Source: Paraburkholderia sacchari
GTDB lineage: Bacteria; Pseudomonadota; Gammaproteobacteria; Burkholderiales; Burkholderiaceae
Direction: 5' to 3'
NCBI RefSeq assembly: GCF_000785435.2
Contig: NZ_JTDB02000005.1
Location: 124,001 to 188,000, forward strand
Length of the DNA stretch: 64,000 nt
Shown: positions 1 to 8,304 of the stretch, in pieces
Numbering within the stretch: position 1 is the stretch's first letter
Layout: every line of letters starts with the position of its first letter
The notes under the pieces: generated by a model
Databases searched by the model: none
The model's input: the letters and a program-made list of their open reading frames with translations, nothing else
What the model was told of the DNA's origin: nothing
Program-made: the position numbers and the translations under genes

Positions 1-1
1 G

Positions 2-181
2 TTCGCGGAGATCGTTTCGCGTTATCTGAAGTCGGTGGGCGATGCTCGTCCAGTGGAGACGGATCGTGATGCGCGCTATTACGGCGGTCACGTCGATGAA
101 CAATCGCTAGTCCCGCTCGGCGACGCACGAATCGGCCGCATCAGTCTCGACCAGTGGCTGGCGCAAACAAAGAAGGGGTGA
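2..181 (+). CDS. C-terminal part of an NmrA-like SDR oxidoreductase (5' end outside window)
   Basis: The frame is open from the first bases to a TGA at 179-181 and gives 59 residues. The segment GDARPVETDRDARYYGG followed by a LVPLGDAR-like stretch and a terminal DQW is what I recall from the C-terminus of small NAD(P)H-binding NmrA/epimerase-like SDR proteins. These are single-domain cytoplasmic oxidoreductases or redox sensors. The cofactor-binding Gly-rich motif would lie upstream of the window, so activity cannot be judged. It runs toward the convergent gene at 408-785, with a long palindrome in between that may terminate both. The family call is from a tail only and is tentative. Confidence 0.6.
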   Translation, partial: FAEIVSRYLKSVGDARPVETDRDARYYGGHVDEQSLVPLGDARIGRISLDQWLAQTKKG

Positions 182-341
182 CGACAGGGATAGTCGTCAA
201 GGCGTCTAGCAAGCTTGACTATTGCATCGTCGCGACCGCGCGCTCGAACCGACGTTACAACGACTGCGCAACGTTTGGATGAGGGGCCGCAAGTGTCCAT
301 ACACCGTTAATCATTCCCGTCCGCAGGCAGCCATATAGCAC

Positions 342-369
342 CACGGGATCGACGATCGTCGATCCCGTG
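342..369. terminator. 28-bp perfect palindrome between convergent genes
   Basis: Positions 342-355 are the exact reverse complement of 356-369 (CACGGGATCGACGA and its complement). RNA from either strand could fold into a very GC-rich hairpin. It lies between the end of the plus-strand reductase (181) and the end of the minus-strand gene (408). There is no T-run on either side, so it is not a textbook intrinsic terminator. A bidirectional transcription stop or a protein-binding palindrome are the obvious readings. Confidence 0.5.
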
Positions 370-407
370 CATCGAATTTACGCTTTAATGCAGCTAGCCA
401 AAGCCGC

Positions 408-785
408 CTATGCCTTCAGCAACTCAGCCGCGAAAGAATTTGCGTGCGCTACGGCCTCTTGCGCGTTGAGGAATACACCTAGCTGCTCCCAGTGCTCTTC
501 GACCGCGTAAGTTCCCTTGATGCCGAGTGCTCTCTGAACGCGCAATTGCGCCGCGTACCTGCCGTCCTCCAATGGTCGTGCTGTCGCAATCACCTTGTGC
601 GGAAGGCCGGGTCTTTCCGGCTGAATCAACTGTACAGGACCGCCGGGTGCCCCGATATTATTTAACTCGTTCCTCGCGTTACAGTCCGGGCAGTAGAACC
701 ACCACGCCTCTTCGTCACGACTGAGTCGGACCTGCCCACGAGCCAGCACGGCACGACATTCAACGTTTTCACAGATGAACGGCAT
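408..785 (-). CDS. Small zinc-ribbon-like hypothetical protein
   Basis: The gene encodes 125 residues with no assignment that I recognise. The N-terminus carries two cysteine pairs, C5/C10 (CENVEC) and C32/C35 (CPDC), spaced as in a zinc ribbon. The middle is rich in Pro and Gly. The C-terminal part (HWEQLGVFLNAQEAVAHANSF) is predicted helical, with no signal peptide or membrane segment. It stands alone, transcribed away from the acyl-CoA-dehydrogenase-like gene and convergent with the reductase at the window start. A nucleic-acid-binding or regulatory role would be usual for a short zinc ribbon, but nothing here proves it. Confidence 0.65.
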   Translation of the reverse strand: MPFICENVECRAVLARGQVRLSRDEEAWWFYCPDCNARNELNNIGAPGGPVQLIQPERPGLPHKVIATARPLEDGRYAAQLRVQRALGIKGTYAVEEHWEQLGVFLNAQEAVAHANSFAAELLKA

Positions 786-923
786 CGCAGTCTCCGGAGT
801 TGTTTGAAGGAAAGCCTAGCATGTCTGCGGGCGGTCGACCATCGGCGATGGGCCGTGTCTGACGTCAAGGAGTCCCACGATTCCACAAGTGCCCACGCAG
901 CGCCGCTGACCAGATCCGTATGA

Positions 924-1976
924 CTAGCGCATGGACAGACCCTGCCGCGGCTGATTCGTCGAAAGCGTCAGCGAGTGCGCCAAAGGCGTAGCCGCTTCAT
1001 CGAGCGCATCGAAAATACCCGAAACATCGCCACCTTGGTCAATCGCCTGCGCGCTAACAATCTCATCCCAGAAGGATTCCGAACCATATTGCAGACGCTG
1101 TGCATGCAGGCGCCGCGTATAAAGCTGGAGATCGGACTTCGCCGTACCGTTCGTCGCGCCCACGAGTCCATGCGCGCCGTTCGCGACCAGCGGTGCTGCA
1201 CGGCTTGCGCGCGCCTTTGCAATTGCGGTGGCAAGACGCTGCTGCCCGCTGCGATGCGCGGCGCAGCCCATCTGCGCAGACGTGCGCGTGGCGGCAACTT
1301 GCTCGGCCATCGCGCTCAGTTGCTGCCGCACCGCTTCGACTTTGCCGGATTTCCCGGATGATTCATCAACCCGTTCGCGCCCATTGACATAATCGATCGT
1401 GATATCGAGCACGCGCTGCATCGCGCCTGCCATTGTGGCTGCCGTCACAAGCGCGCCCAACTCGGCGATGCCGCGCGCGGGCAGCGCGCGTGCCGTGCGC
1501 GGGTCGAAGCGCACGGTGGCGTCCAGTCCGTCGCCGTGTTTCTCCACGCAGGCCGTATCGAGCGAGACAAGGTACACCCCTGCCACGGTCTCGACCACGA
1601 TTGCATCGGCCACCTGTCCATAAGGCACGAAGGCCATGCGTTGCGTGGAGTCGGCAATCGCCAGCGCGATAGGGCCGCGTGGCGCTTCCACCCGTGCGGC
1701 GGCCAGCAGATGGCGCGCGAGCATCGTGTGCGCGGCGGGCAACGGCAAAGCGTGCTGGCCGAACGCGAACAGCACGCCCGCTGCCTCGGCGAGCGGCAAG
1801 TCGGCGCCGCCTTGCGCTTTGGGCACGAGCGCGTCCAGGAGTCCCAGTGTTTCGAGTTGCCGCCAGAGTTCGCGACCCGCGCGGCGGTTGTGCGCCGCCT
1901 CCACGCCGCGCACGAATTGCGGTGTGCAGAGGCTGGCGAGCACCGCTTGCGCCGAAGCGGTCAGCATGTCGTCCAT
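924..1976 (-). CDS. Acyl-CoA dehydrogenase family protein (short form)
   Basis: The 350-residue protein has the layout of FadE/CaiA-type acyl-CoA dehydrogenases: a helical N-terminal domain (LWRQLETLGLLDALVPKAQGG), a middle beta domain, and a C-terminal helical domain with GKVEAVRQQLSAMAEQVAATR and LQLYTRRLHAQRLQYG. These flavoproteins oxidise acyl-CoA to enoyl-CoA in the cytoplasm. The short length and early position suit the second subunit of a two-component dehydrogenase, yet no partner lies beside it. The usual RxQFGxPIG segment is altered (GRERVDESSGKSG). The last 35 residues after SESFWDEIV do not look like the family, so the C-terminus may have been remodelled by a frameshift. Substrate unknown. 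Confidence 0.8.
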   Translation of the reverse strand: MDDMLTASAQAVLASLCTPQFVRGVEAAHNRRAGRELWRQLETLGLLDALVPKAQGGADLPLAEAAGVLFAFGQHALPLPAAHTMLARHLLAAARVEAPRGPIALAIADSTQRMAFVPYGQVADAIVVETVAGVYLVSLDTACVEKHGDGLDATVRFDPRTARALPARGIAELGALVTAATMAGAMQRVLDITIDYVNGRERVDESSGKSGKVEAVRQQLSAMAEQVAATRTSAQMGCAAHRSGQQRLATAIAKARASRAAPLVANGAHGLVGATNGTAKSDLQLYTRRLHAQRLQYGSESFWDEIVSAQAIDQGGDVSGIFDALDEAATPLAHSLTLSTNQPRQGLSMR

Positions 1977-2499
1977 GTGTTTCTCCCCTGGATTGGCGTC
2001 GAGCTTTTTTGCGGGAGGCTCGCGAGCGCTACCCGAGTCCGTCCGATTCTAGGATCGTGGTCAAGGCCAGGCAACATGAAAATATTGGCGCAGCAATGAT
2101 TCGTGCTTTGTGTAAGGCCTCGTATCGTTGCCGAGTCGTTGAATTCCCGTTGATTCGCAAAGGGAAATCGCCTGCCGCCCCGGATCTTCGGGGTATACGC
2201 CAAGGCCGTTCCGATTCGCGCATCAGTCCATTTCGAAATTGGAAATGACCTTATATGCGTTGTCTGCGGTCAGGCTTCGCAGAGTAGTTGCATATGCAAT
2301 TGGTGGATGGCTTTCGGTGAAGGCGTCGGGCGCGGCAGAGGGTTTTCCCTGGGCGCCGCAATATCAAAACATCGAGTGACCTGTTACCACCGAATCAGGT
2401 TCCGTATCGACAGACTGGTCTCCGCGCTTGCGCGGAGCGCAACCATAGACAGGCAGTCAACCAGCAACGCACGCCTTATTCCGCAAAGGACAAGAAAAG
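1977..2499. promoter_or_regulatory. 523-bp intergenic region between divergent genes
   Basis: No convincing gene lies here. It must hold the promoters of the acyl-CoA-dehydrogenase-like gene (minus) and of the HELGH protein (plus). Two symmetrical elements are visible: a perfect 12-bp palindrome TTGCATATGCAA at 2288-2299 and a hairpin CTCCGCGC-TT-GCGCGGAG at 2420-2437, the latter about 60 bp upstream of the 2500 start and likely in its leader. AAGGAC at about 2486 can serve as ribosome binding site for the 2500 gene. Base composition is lower in GC than in the flanking genes. Confidence 0.5.
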
Positions 2500-3921
2500 A
2501 TGGCATCAAGCATTAAAAGAAATACGCAACCCACAACTGGTCAGGAATCCTACTGGGGTAACGTGAGGCCCACTCCAGAACAAATCAAGCTCATTAACTC
2601 GAGCCCCACATTGCAATCCCAACTGGCGGATTACAGCGCAGCAGTGAACTCGGGAAAGTTGCAGCCATTTTCGACGGGTAAAGCCCCCGGCACCTACTTC
2701 GATGCGGGGAATAATATCGTGTTCGGTCCCGACACCACCCAGTCAGACACAGTTTTCGTAGGGGCCATGTCGCACGAACTCGGTCATTTTGAAAACCAGA
2801 ACAACGATCAGGCGTTCGCATCCCGCTATCAGGTCAACGTACACGATCCTTACGCCTATAACGTAGCCGCGTTGATTGGAGCGCATGGCGAAGGCGAGGC
2901 GGTATACAACAACTGGAAAGCGCGGCAAGAAGTTCTCGGGGGAACCGCTACGCCCGACAACCCCGGAACCCGGATTGCTTTCGAAGTAGCCGATCAAAAC
3001 ACCCAAAAGCGCTTCGACGATCAACACGCCGCCGACGTTATTGCCGGAAAGTCGGACGATCAGGATCGCAACCAGTTGATCACGCTAGGGATGAACGACT
3101 ACGTCAACGGCAATCCCAGCACGGCGCCGGGCAAGACCTATTACGCTTATTACGGATCGGCCAGCGGTGCGCCGGCGCCAGAGCCCGGCGCCTCTCCGCT
3201 CGTGAGTTTCTCCGGCGACGACAAAGGCGACATCACGTCCATGACAGAGTGGTGGCCCTCCGGAAACGTCGACACGCAGAGGTTCGAGAACGGCAAGATT
3301 CAGTCATCGCAGAAGGTGTCCGCCGACGGCACGTTTCTCTCGACGGCGACCTACCGCTACGGACCGGATGGCAGCTATTCGGTCGACGTCAAGGACGGCA
3401 ATCGTGGGCCTGAGTACACCTTAGGGGGAGCGCAGCAAGCCGGCACGCCGTCCCAGCCGCCGGCACAGAATCAATCGGCGAACCCGGGTGGAGCGTCGGG
3501 CGATGGCGGCAAACAGCAGGACGTCTCGTCGCCCGAGGCGCAACGGCAGCAGCCTCAGGTGGAGCCGCTGGCTGCTGCCTCGCACGAGAACGCGGGTAAT
3601 GCGCCTGAAGTTTCCGCGGACAAAGGACAGGACGCTTCGCCTCCGGTCGACGCCGGCTTGCAGGGCGGGGCGTCCAAAGAGCCCGCGGAGGCTCCTGAAA
3701 ATTCGCCCGAGCAGCCACCGGATACCGCCAGCGACTTGCACTCTTCGCAAGAGAATGAAAGCGCCTCGCCGGAGCCGGCGAACGCGGGCGGCGCATCAGA
3801 GCAATCGGCGTATGCGCCCTCGGACCCCGGCACCCAGACAACACCGGATCATTCCGGCCAGCAGGCCCCCCGTCTGGCGACGTCTAAGCAATTGATCGAC
3901 CGGGACGCGGCGGCGCTATAA
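2500..3921 (+). CDS. Orphan HExxH metallopeptidase-like protein with disordered C-terminal tail
   Basis: The 473-residue protein has a motif SHELGHFEN at residues 91-99, so H92, E93 and H96 match the HExxH zinc site. An acidic HGEGEA about 35 residues on (E131 or E133) could supply the third ligand of a gluzincin-like fold. The globular part ends near residue 305 and includes a short WWPSGNVDTQRFENGKIQ stretch that resembles MORN/YD-like beta repeats. Residues from about 310 are low-complexity, rich in Pro, Gln, Ser, Glu and Ala. There is no signal peptide. A toxin or effector delivered by a specialised secretion system, or a self-processing enzyme, would fit such a layout, but no immunity gene or secretion gene is adjacent. 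The family is not one I can name. Confidence 0.7.
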   Translation: MASSIKRNTQPTTGQESYWGNVRPTPEQIKLINSSPTLQSQLADYSAAVNSGKLQPFSTGKAPGTYFDAGNNIVFGPDTTQSDTVFVGAMSHELGHFENQNNDQAFASRYQVNVHDPYAYNVAALIGAHGEGEAVYNNWKARQEVLGGTATPDNPGTRIAFEVADQNTQKRFDDQHAADVIAGKSDDQDRNQLITLGMNDYVNGNPSTAPGKTYYAYYGSASGAPAPEPGASPLVSFSGDDKGDITSMTEWWPSGNVDTQRFENGKIQSSQKVSADGTFLSTATYRYGPDGSYSVDVKDGNRGPEYTLGGAQQAGTPSQPPAQNQSANPGGASGDGGKQQDVSSPEAQRQQPQVEPLAAASHENAGNAPEVSADKGQDASPPVDAGLQGGASKEPAEAPENSPEQPPDTASDLHSSQENESASPEPANAGGASEQSAYAPSDPGTQTTPDHSGQQAPRLATSKQLIDRDAAAL

Positions 3922-4095
3922 CACCAGCCAGACACAGACCTCGGATCGCTGCGCGATGCGGCGCGCCGCTGGTCCCCCGCCAACCGCCCTCGCTGGCTCT
4001 ACAGCGCGGGCCGGTTTGGCGCGACAATAAACAGATCATTCTCATAGGGCGCGCGGCCAGCACACCGTTAGCGCCCGCCTACCCGTGGAGCCGCC

Positions 4096-4740
4096 ATGTA
4101 CGTCCCAGCCCATTTCGACGAGTCCCGCACCGATGTCCTGCACGCGCTCATCGCGCAGCATCCGTTCGGCACGCTCGTCACGCACGGCGCAAACGGCCTG
4201 GACGCCAATCACATTCCATTCGAACTCCTTGGCAATGAAGGCGCGCTCGGCACGCTGCACGCGCACGTCGCGCGTGCGAATCCGCTCTGGCAGGAGGTGG
4301 CCGATGGCGGCGAAGTGCTCGCCATCTTCCGCGCCGGCGACGCCTATGTTTCGCCCACCTGGTACCCGAGCAAACACGAGACGCACCGCCAGGTGCCCAC
4401 CTGGAACTATGTCGTGGTGCACGCGCACGGCCGCATCCGCATTCGCGACGACGAAAAATTCGTGCGTGGCGTGGTGGCGCGCCTCACGCGCACCCACGAG
4501 GCGAACGAGGCCACGCCCTGGAAAATGGGCGACGCGCCGCAGGACTATCTCGACACCATGCTCAAGGCCATTGTGGGCCTGGAGATCGAGATCACGCGTC
4601 TCGTGGGCAAGCGCAAGCTCGGCCAGAACAAGGAGGCGCGCGACATACACGGCGCGGGCGATGCGCTGGTGGCGCGCGGCCACGAGGACCTGGGCTTGCA
4701 GATGCTCGAAATTGCCGCGCGCAAGGCCGAGCAGGGCTGA
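4096..4740 (+). CDS. PaiB-family FMN-binding split-barrel protein
   Basis: The 214-residue protein matches the PaiB family: an N-terminal MYVPAHF start, HIPFELL near residue 40, and the signature SPTWYPSKHETHRQVPTWNY around residues 88-107, followed by the helical C-terminal region typical of the family. Members bind flavin. Bacillus PaiB is described as a negative regulator of sporulation and degradative enzymes, and several homologues are proposed as FMN reductases or haem-utilisation proteins. It is a monocistronic gene convergent with sbcC. Its physiological role in this organism cannot be read from context. Confidence 0.85.
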   Translation: MYVPAHFDESRTDVLHALIAQHPFGTLVTHGANGLDANHIPFELLGNEGALGTLHAHVARANPLWQEVADGGEVLAIFRAGDAYVSPTWYPSKHETHRQVPTWNYVVVHAHGRIRIRDDEKFVRGVVARLTRTHEANEATPWKMGDAPQDYLDTMLKAIVGLEIEITRLVGKRKLGQNKEARDIHGAGDALVARGHEDLGLQMLEIAARKAEQG

Positions 4741-4761
4741 AGCGCGCCGCGCGATTCGGCC

Positions 4762-7700
4762 TTAGCGCGCGTGAATCGACAGCCGCGAATGGCCGATCCC
4801 GCCGCCCTTGTCCACGCGGATTTGCGTGGCGATGCGCTCCTTGAGACTGTCCACGTGGCTGATCACGCCGATCATCTTGCCGCTCGCGTTGAGCGTGTCG
4901 AGTGCGTCGAGCGCGATTTCCAGCGTATCGCCGTCGAGTGTGCCGAAGCCCTCGTCGAGGAACAGCGAATCGATCGAGGTTTTGTGGCTCACGAGGTCCG
5001 AAAGCGCGAGCGCCAGCGCGAGGCTCACGAGGAAGCTCTCGCCGCCCGAGAGCGTGCGCGTGTCGCGCGTGGCGTCGGCCTGCCAGCTGTCGACGATCTC
5101 CAGTTCGAGTTCGCCAGTGGACTTGCGGCGCAGCAGGTAGCGCGCGTGCAGGCGGTCGAGATGGCGGTTCGCGAGCGCGAGCAGATGGTCGAGCGTAAGG
5201 CCTTGGGCGAAGCGGCGGAACTTGTCGCCCTTCGCGGAGCCGATCAGCGCGTCGAGCCGTTGCCAGAGATCGGCATCCTGGGTCTGTGCTTCGATTCGCT
5301 CGAACAGCGCGCGCTGGCTATCGCGCTGCTGCGCATCGCGCGCGAGCAGCCCGCGTTGTTCGCCCAGGCGTTCGGTGAACGCGGCGCTGTCCCTTTCCAC
5401 GGCTTCGAGTTGTGCTTCCAGCGCGTCGGCGCTTGCCTCGGTGAGCGCTTGCGCTTGCAGGCGCACGAGCTTTTCGCGCACGCCTTGCAGCAGCGCGCCT
5501 GCTGTCTGGTGCTCCTGCTCGCGTTGCTGCTTGAGCGTCTGAAGCTGCTTGCGCGTCTCGGCAGGCAAGAGCGCCGCGAGGAACGCGGCTTGATCGGCAA
5601 ACGGGCTGTTGGCGAGTGCCGCTTGCCATGTTTGCGTGGCTTCATCGAGCGCGGCACGCTGTAGCGCGAGCGTGCGTTCGAGATGCGCGAGCTGGCCGTC
5701 GAGCGTGGCCAGTTCGCGTGTGAGCGCATCGGCGCGCGCCACGCCGGCTTCGAACGCCTCCGGCGAGGCGTCTTCATTGCCGTCGCCGTTGTCATAATCG
5801 ATATCGTCAAACAGGGAGGCCGTCTGCTGGCGGTGTGCCGTATCAATTGATTCGGATGTCGAAATTTCTATTCCGATGACCTTGCAACGCTCGCGCCACG
5901 CCTGGAGTTGAGCCTGCGCCGCGTCGCACTGCACGCGCTGGCGCACGATCGCCTGTTCGAGCGCTTGCAGGCGGCGCTGGGTGTCTTGCCACGTGCGCCA
6001 TTCGGCGTCGCGCGCCTGGAGCCACACGGCGCTGTCTTCGGGAACGGCATTGAGCGCGTAGCCACCCGCGCGCACCGCTTCGAGCAAAGTGTTGGCCTCG
6101 CGTTCGAGGTCGGCTTGCAGTGTATCGCGTTCATTTCCGATCTCGGCAAGCCGCTCCTGCATGGTATGGAGCGACTGCTCCAGCAACGCGGCATGAGCGC
6201 GCGCTGCCTGCAATGCATCCGAGCAACGGTTGTTTGCCTCGCGTGCGCGGGTGAGCGCTTCCTCTGCCTGCTCGGCGGCGTCCAGATGCTGCTTGAGTTG
6301 CTGCGAGGTTTTCCCTGCTGATTCGCGCGACGCTGCAATGCCTTCCGCAGCTTGCCAGCCCGTCGCGCCCATCGCGCCCATCGCGGGCCGGGCGGGAAGC
6401 ATCGCGACAATCGCGTCCCATTCCTCGCGACCCTGATCGACGCGCGCGGCGAGCCGCTCGTGCTGCGCACGCTGCTGCGCCTGAGTCGCGCGCAGCGCCG
6501 ACAAGCCCTCCGAGCCTTCGCGCAGGTTCCGCTCAGACGCCTGCAACTCCGCACGAATTGCCACCAATGCGGTTTGTGTCGCCGATACATCGAGTGCGCG
6601 ATACGCCTCGATTGCCGGGTGCTCGTGCGAGCCGCAGAGCGGGCAGGCCTCGCCGGGCCGCAATTGCTCGCGGTGCTGCGCGAGGCTGCGGATGATTTGC
6701 TCTTGTTCGAGCAGCTTCTGTTTGTCGGCCTCGCGAGCCTGGCATTGCGCATGCGTTTGCTGCAACGTCTTGAGCCTGGCGTCTTGAGCGCCGATCTCTT
6801 GCTCCACGCGCGCCAGGTTGGTCGCAAGCGCGCGCTCTTCCTCGGCGAGCGCACGGCGGCGCTCCGCCACGGCTTCCAGTTGTTGCCAGCGGGCGAACGT
6901 TGCTTGTCCCGCCTGCCAGGCGTCACGCAGTTGCGCGAGCGTCTGGCCCGCAAGCCGCTGTTCCTGCGCGGCGTGCAGCGTTTGCACGTTCGCGTCGGAC
7001 TCGGCTTTGGCGTACTCGGCGGTGGTGAGCGTTGCGGCATGCTTTTCGCGTTGTGCGCGCTGTTCAGCTTGTTGCCGCTTCAGATCGGCGCGCAGTTTTT
7101 CCCGCGCGGCAACATCGGCTTGCATGCGACGGCGCTGTTCGAACTGCTGACGCCATGCGCCGATCCGCTCGCCAAGCTGCGCGAGATTTTCATTGGCGCT
7201 GCAAAAGGCATCGAGCTGCTGCTTCTGCGCTTCGAGCGTTTCGAGTTCCGCTCGTGCGCCGCGCGCGAGGCGCGAGGCGAGCGCTGCGGTCTTTTCGTAC
7301 TCGCGCCGCTGCGCCGCAAGCCGCTCCGTGCGTTCGCGGCGCAACGCAACGAGGTCGGCGCTCGATTGCCCGCATGCGGCATCCGCTTGCTGCACGCCCT
7401 GAAACGCGGGGCGCAGCGCCTCCGCTGGCTCGCTTGCCGCAAGCCGCGCGAGTTCGGGCGCGGCGGCTTCAAGCGCGCTCACTGCCGCGGCCAGGCGCGC
7501 CTGCGCCGAATTCGCATCGGTTTCGGCCTGAGCGAGTTCGCGGCGCCACTGGCGCTGGGCATGCAGCGTTTTCGTCTGCGTGGCAAGCGCGCTCAACTGG
7601 CCCGTGAGCGTGCCGATCTCCTGCTCCATCGCCGCGCGCTGTTCGGTGCTCAGCAGTTCCATGCCTTCCGCTTTGGCGCGCAGTTGCTTGAGTGCGTCGC

Positions 7701-8304
7701 GCGCCTCGGCAGCGCGCTCGAATACCTTGCGCGAAATTTCGCCGTAGATTTCGGTGCCGGTGAGCTCTTCGAGCAATTCAGCGCGGTCGTTCGCGGTGGC
7801 GTTGAGGAACACCGCAAAGCCGCCTTGCGCGAGCAGCATCGAGCGCGTGAAGCGAGGAAAATCGAGCCGCGTGATTTCCGTTACGCGCTTGAGCTTTTCG
7901 TTGATGTGACTCGTGAGGATCGTGTCGCCGCCTTCGCCGCCGGGCGACACGCTCGCCAACTCCACGCGCGGCGCCTGCAATGCGCCGTCGACCTTGTCGC
8001 GCGCTCGGCGCTGGCTCCAGAACGCGCGATACACGCCGCCCTTCACTTCGAAGACCACTTCCGCGAGGCAGTCCGCGGTATGGCGCGTCATGATTTCGTT
8101 CGCCGACGCGGACACCGTCTTCAAGCGCGGCGTTTCGTGATAGAGCGCGAGGCAGATCGCGTCGAGCAGCGTGGACTTGCCGGCCCCGGTGGGCCCGGTG
8201 ATGGCGAAGAGACTGTTATCGGCGAACGGCGGCTGGGTGAAGTCGATATGCCACTCGCCCTTGAGCGAGTTCAGGTTCTTCAGGCGCAGGCTGCGGATCT
8301 TCAT
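4762..8304 (-). CDS. sbcC: SbcC, ATPase subunit of the SbcCD (Mre11-Rad50-like) nuclease
   Basis: The 1180-residue protein is a Rad50-type SMC ATPase. It pairs with SbcD to cut hairpins and protein-blocked DNA ends. Walker A GPTGAGKS is at residues 37-44, the zinc hook CPLC at about residue 553 in the middle of a long Gln/Ala/Glu-rich coiled coil, and the ABC signature LSGGESFLVSLALALALSDL with a D-loop near the C-terminus. The start MKIRSLRLKNLNSLKGEW at 8304 is the family start. It overlaps the sbcD stop as ATGA (8301-8304), indicating translational coupling. An in-frame extension upstream to 9150 is only the shadow of sbcD. Length is slightly above the E. coli protein, as usual in Burkholderia. 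Confidence 0.97.
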   Translation of the reverse strand: MKIRSLRLKNLNSLKGEWHIDFTQPPFADNSLFAITGPTGAGKSTLLDAICLALYHETPRLKTVSASANEIMTRHTADCLAEVVFEVKGGVYRAFWSQRRARDKVDGALQAPRVELASVSPGGEGGDTILTSHINEKLKRVTEITRLDFPRFTRSMLLAQGGFAVFLNATANDRAELLEELTGTEIYGEISRKVFERAAEARDALKQLRAKAEGMELLSTEQRAAMEQEIGTLTGQLSALATQTKTLHAQRQWRRELAQAETDANSAQARLAAAVSALEAAAPELARLAASEPAEALRPAFQGVQQADAACGQSSADLVALRRERTERLAAQRREYEKTAALASRLARGARAELETLEAQKQQLDAFCSANENLAQLGERIGAWRQQFEQRRRMQADVAAREKLRADLKRQQAEQRAQREKHAATLTTAEYAKAESDANVQTLHAAQEQRLAGQTLAQLRDAWQAGQATFARWQQLEAVAERRRALAEEERALATNLARVEQEIGAQDARLKTLQQTHAQCQAREADKQKLLEQEQIIRSLAQHREQLRPGEACPLCGSHEHPAIEAYRALDVSATQTALVAIRAELQASERNLREGSEGLSALRATQAQQRAQHERLAARVDQGREEWDAIVAMLPARPAMGAMGATGWQAAEGIAASRESAGKTSQQLKQHLDAAEQAEEALTRAREANNRCSDALQAARAHAALLEQSLHTMQERLAEIGNERDTLQADLEREANTLLEAVRAGGYALNAVPEDSAVWLQARDAEWRTWQDTQRRLQALEQAIVRQRVQCDAAQAQLQAWRERCKVIGIEISTSESIDTAHRQQTASLFDDIDYDNGDGNEDASPEAFEAGVARADALTRELATLDGQLAHLERTLALQRAALDEATQTWQAALANSPFADQAAFLAALLPAETRKQLQTLKQQREQEHQTAGALLQGVREKLVRLQAQALTEASADALEAQLEAVERDSAAFTERLGEQRGLLARDAQQRDSQRALFERIEAQTQDADLWQRLDALIGSAKGDKFRRFAQGLTLDHLLALANRHLDRLHARYLLRRKSTGELELEIVDSWQADATRDTRTLSGGESFLVSLALALALSDLVSHKTSIDSLFLDEGFGTLDGDTLEIALDALDTLNASGKMIGVISHVDSLKERIATQIRVDKGGGIGHSRLSIHAR

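Noticed and set aside
2307..2516. Short plus-strand frame before the HELGH gene
   Set aside because: Basic, no motif, overlaps the start of the real gene and contains the leader hairpin; better read as untranslated region.
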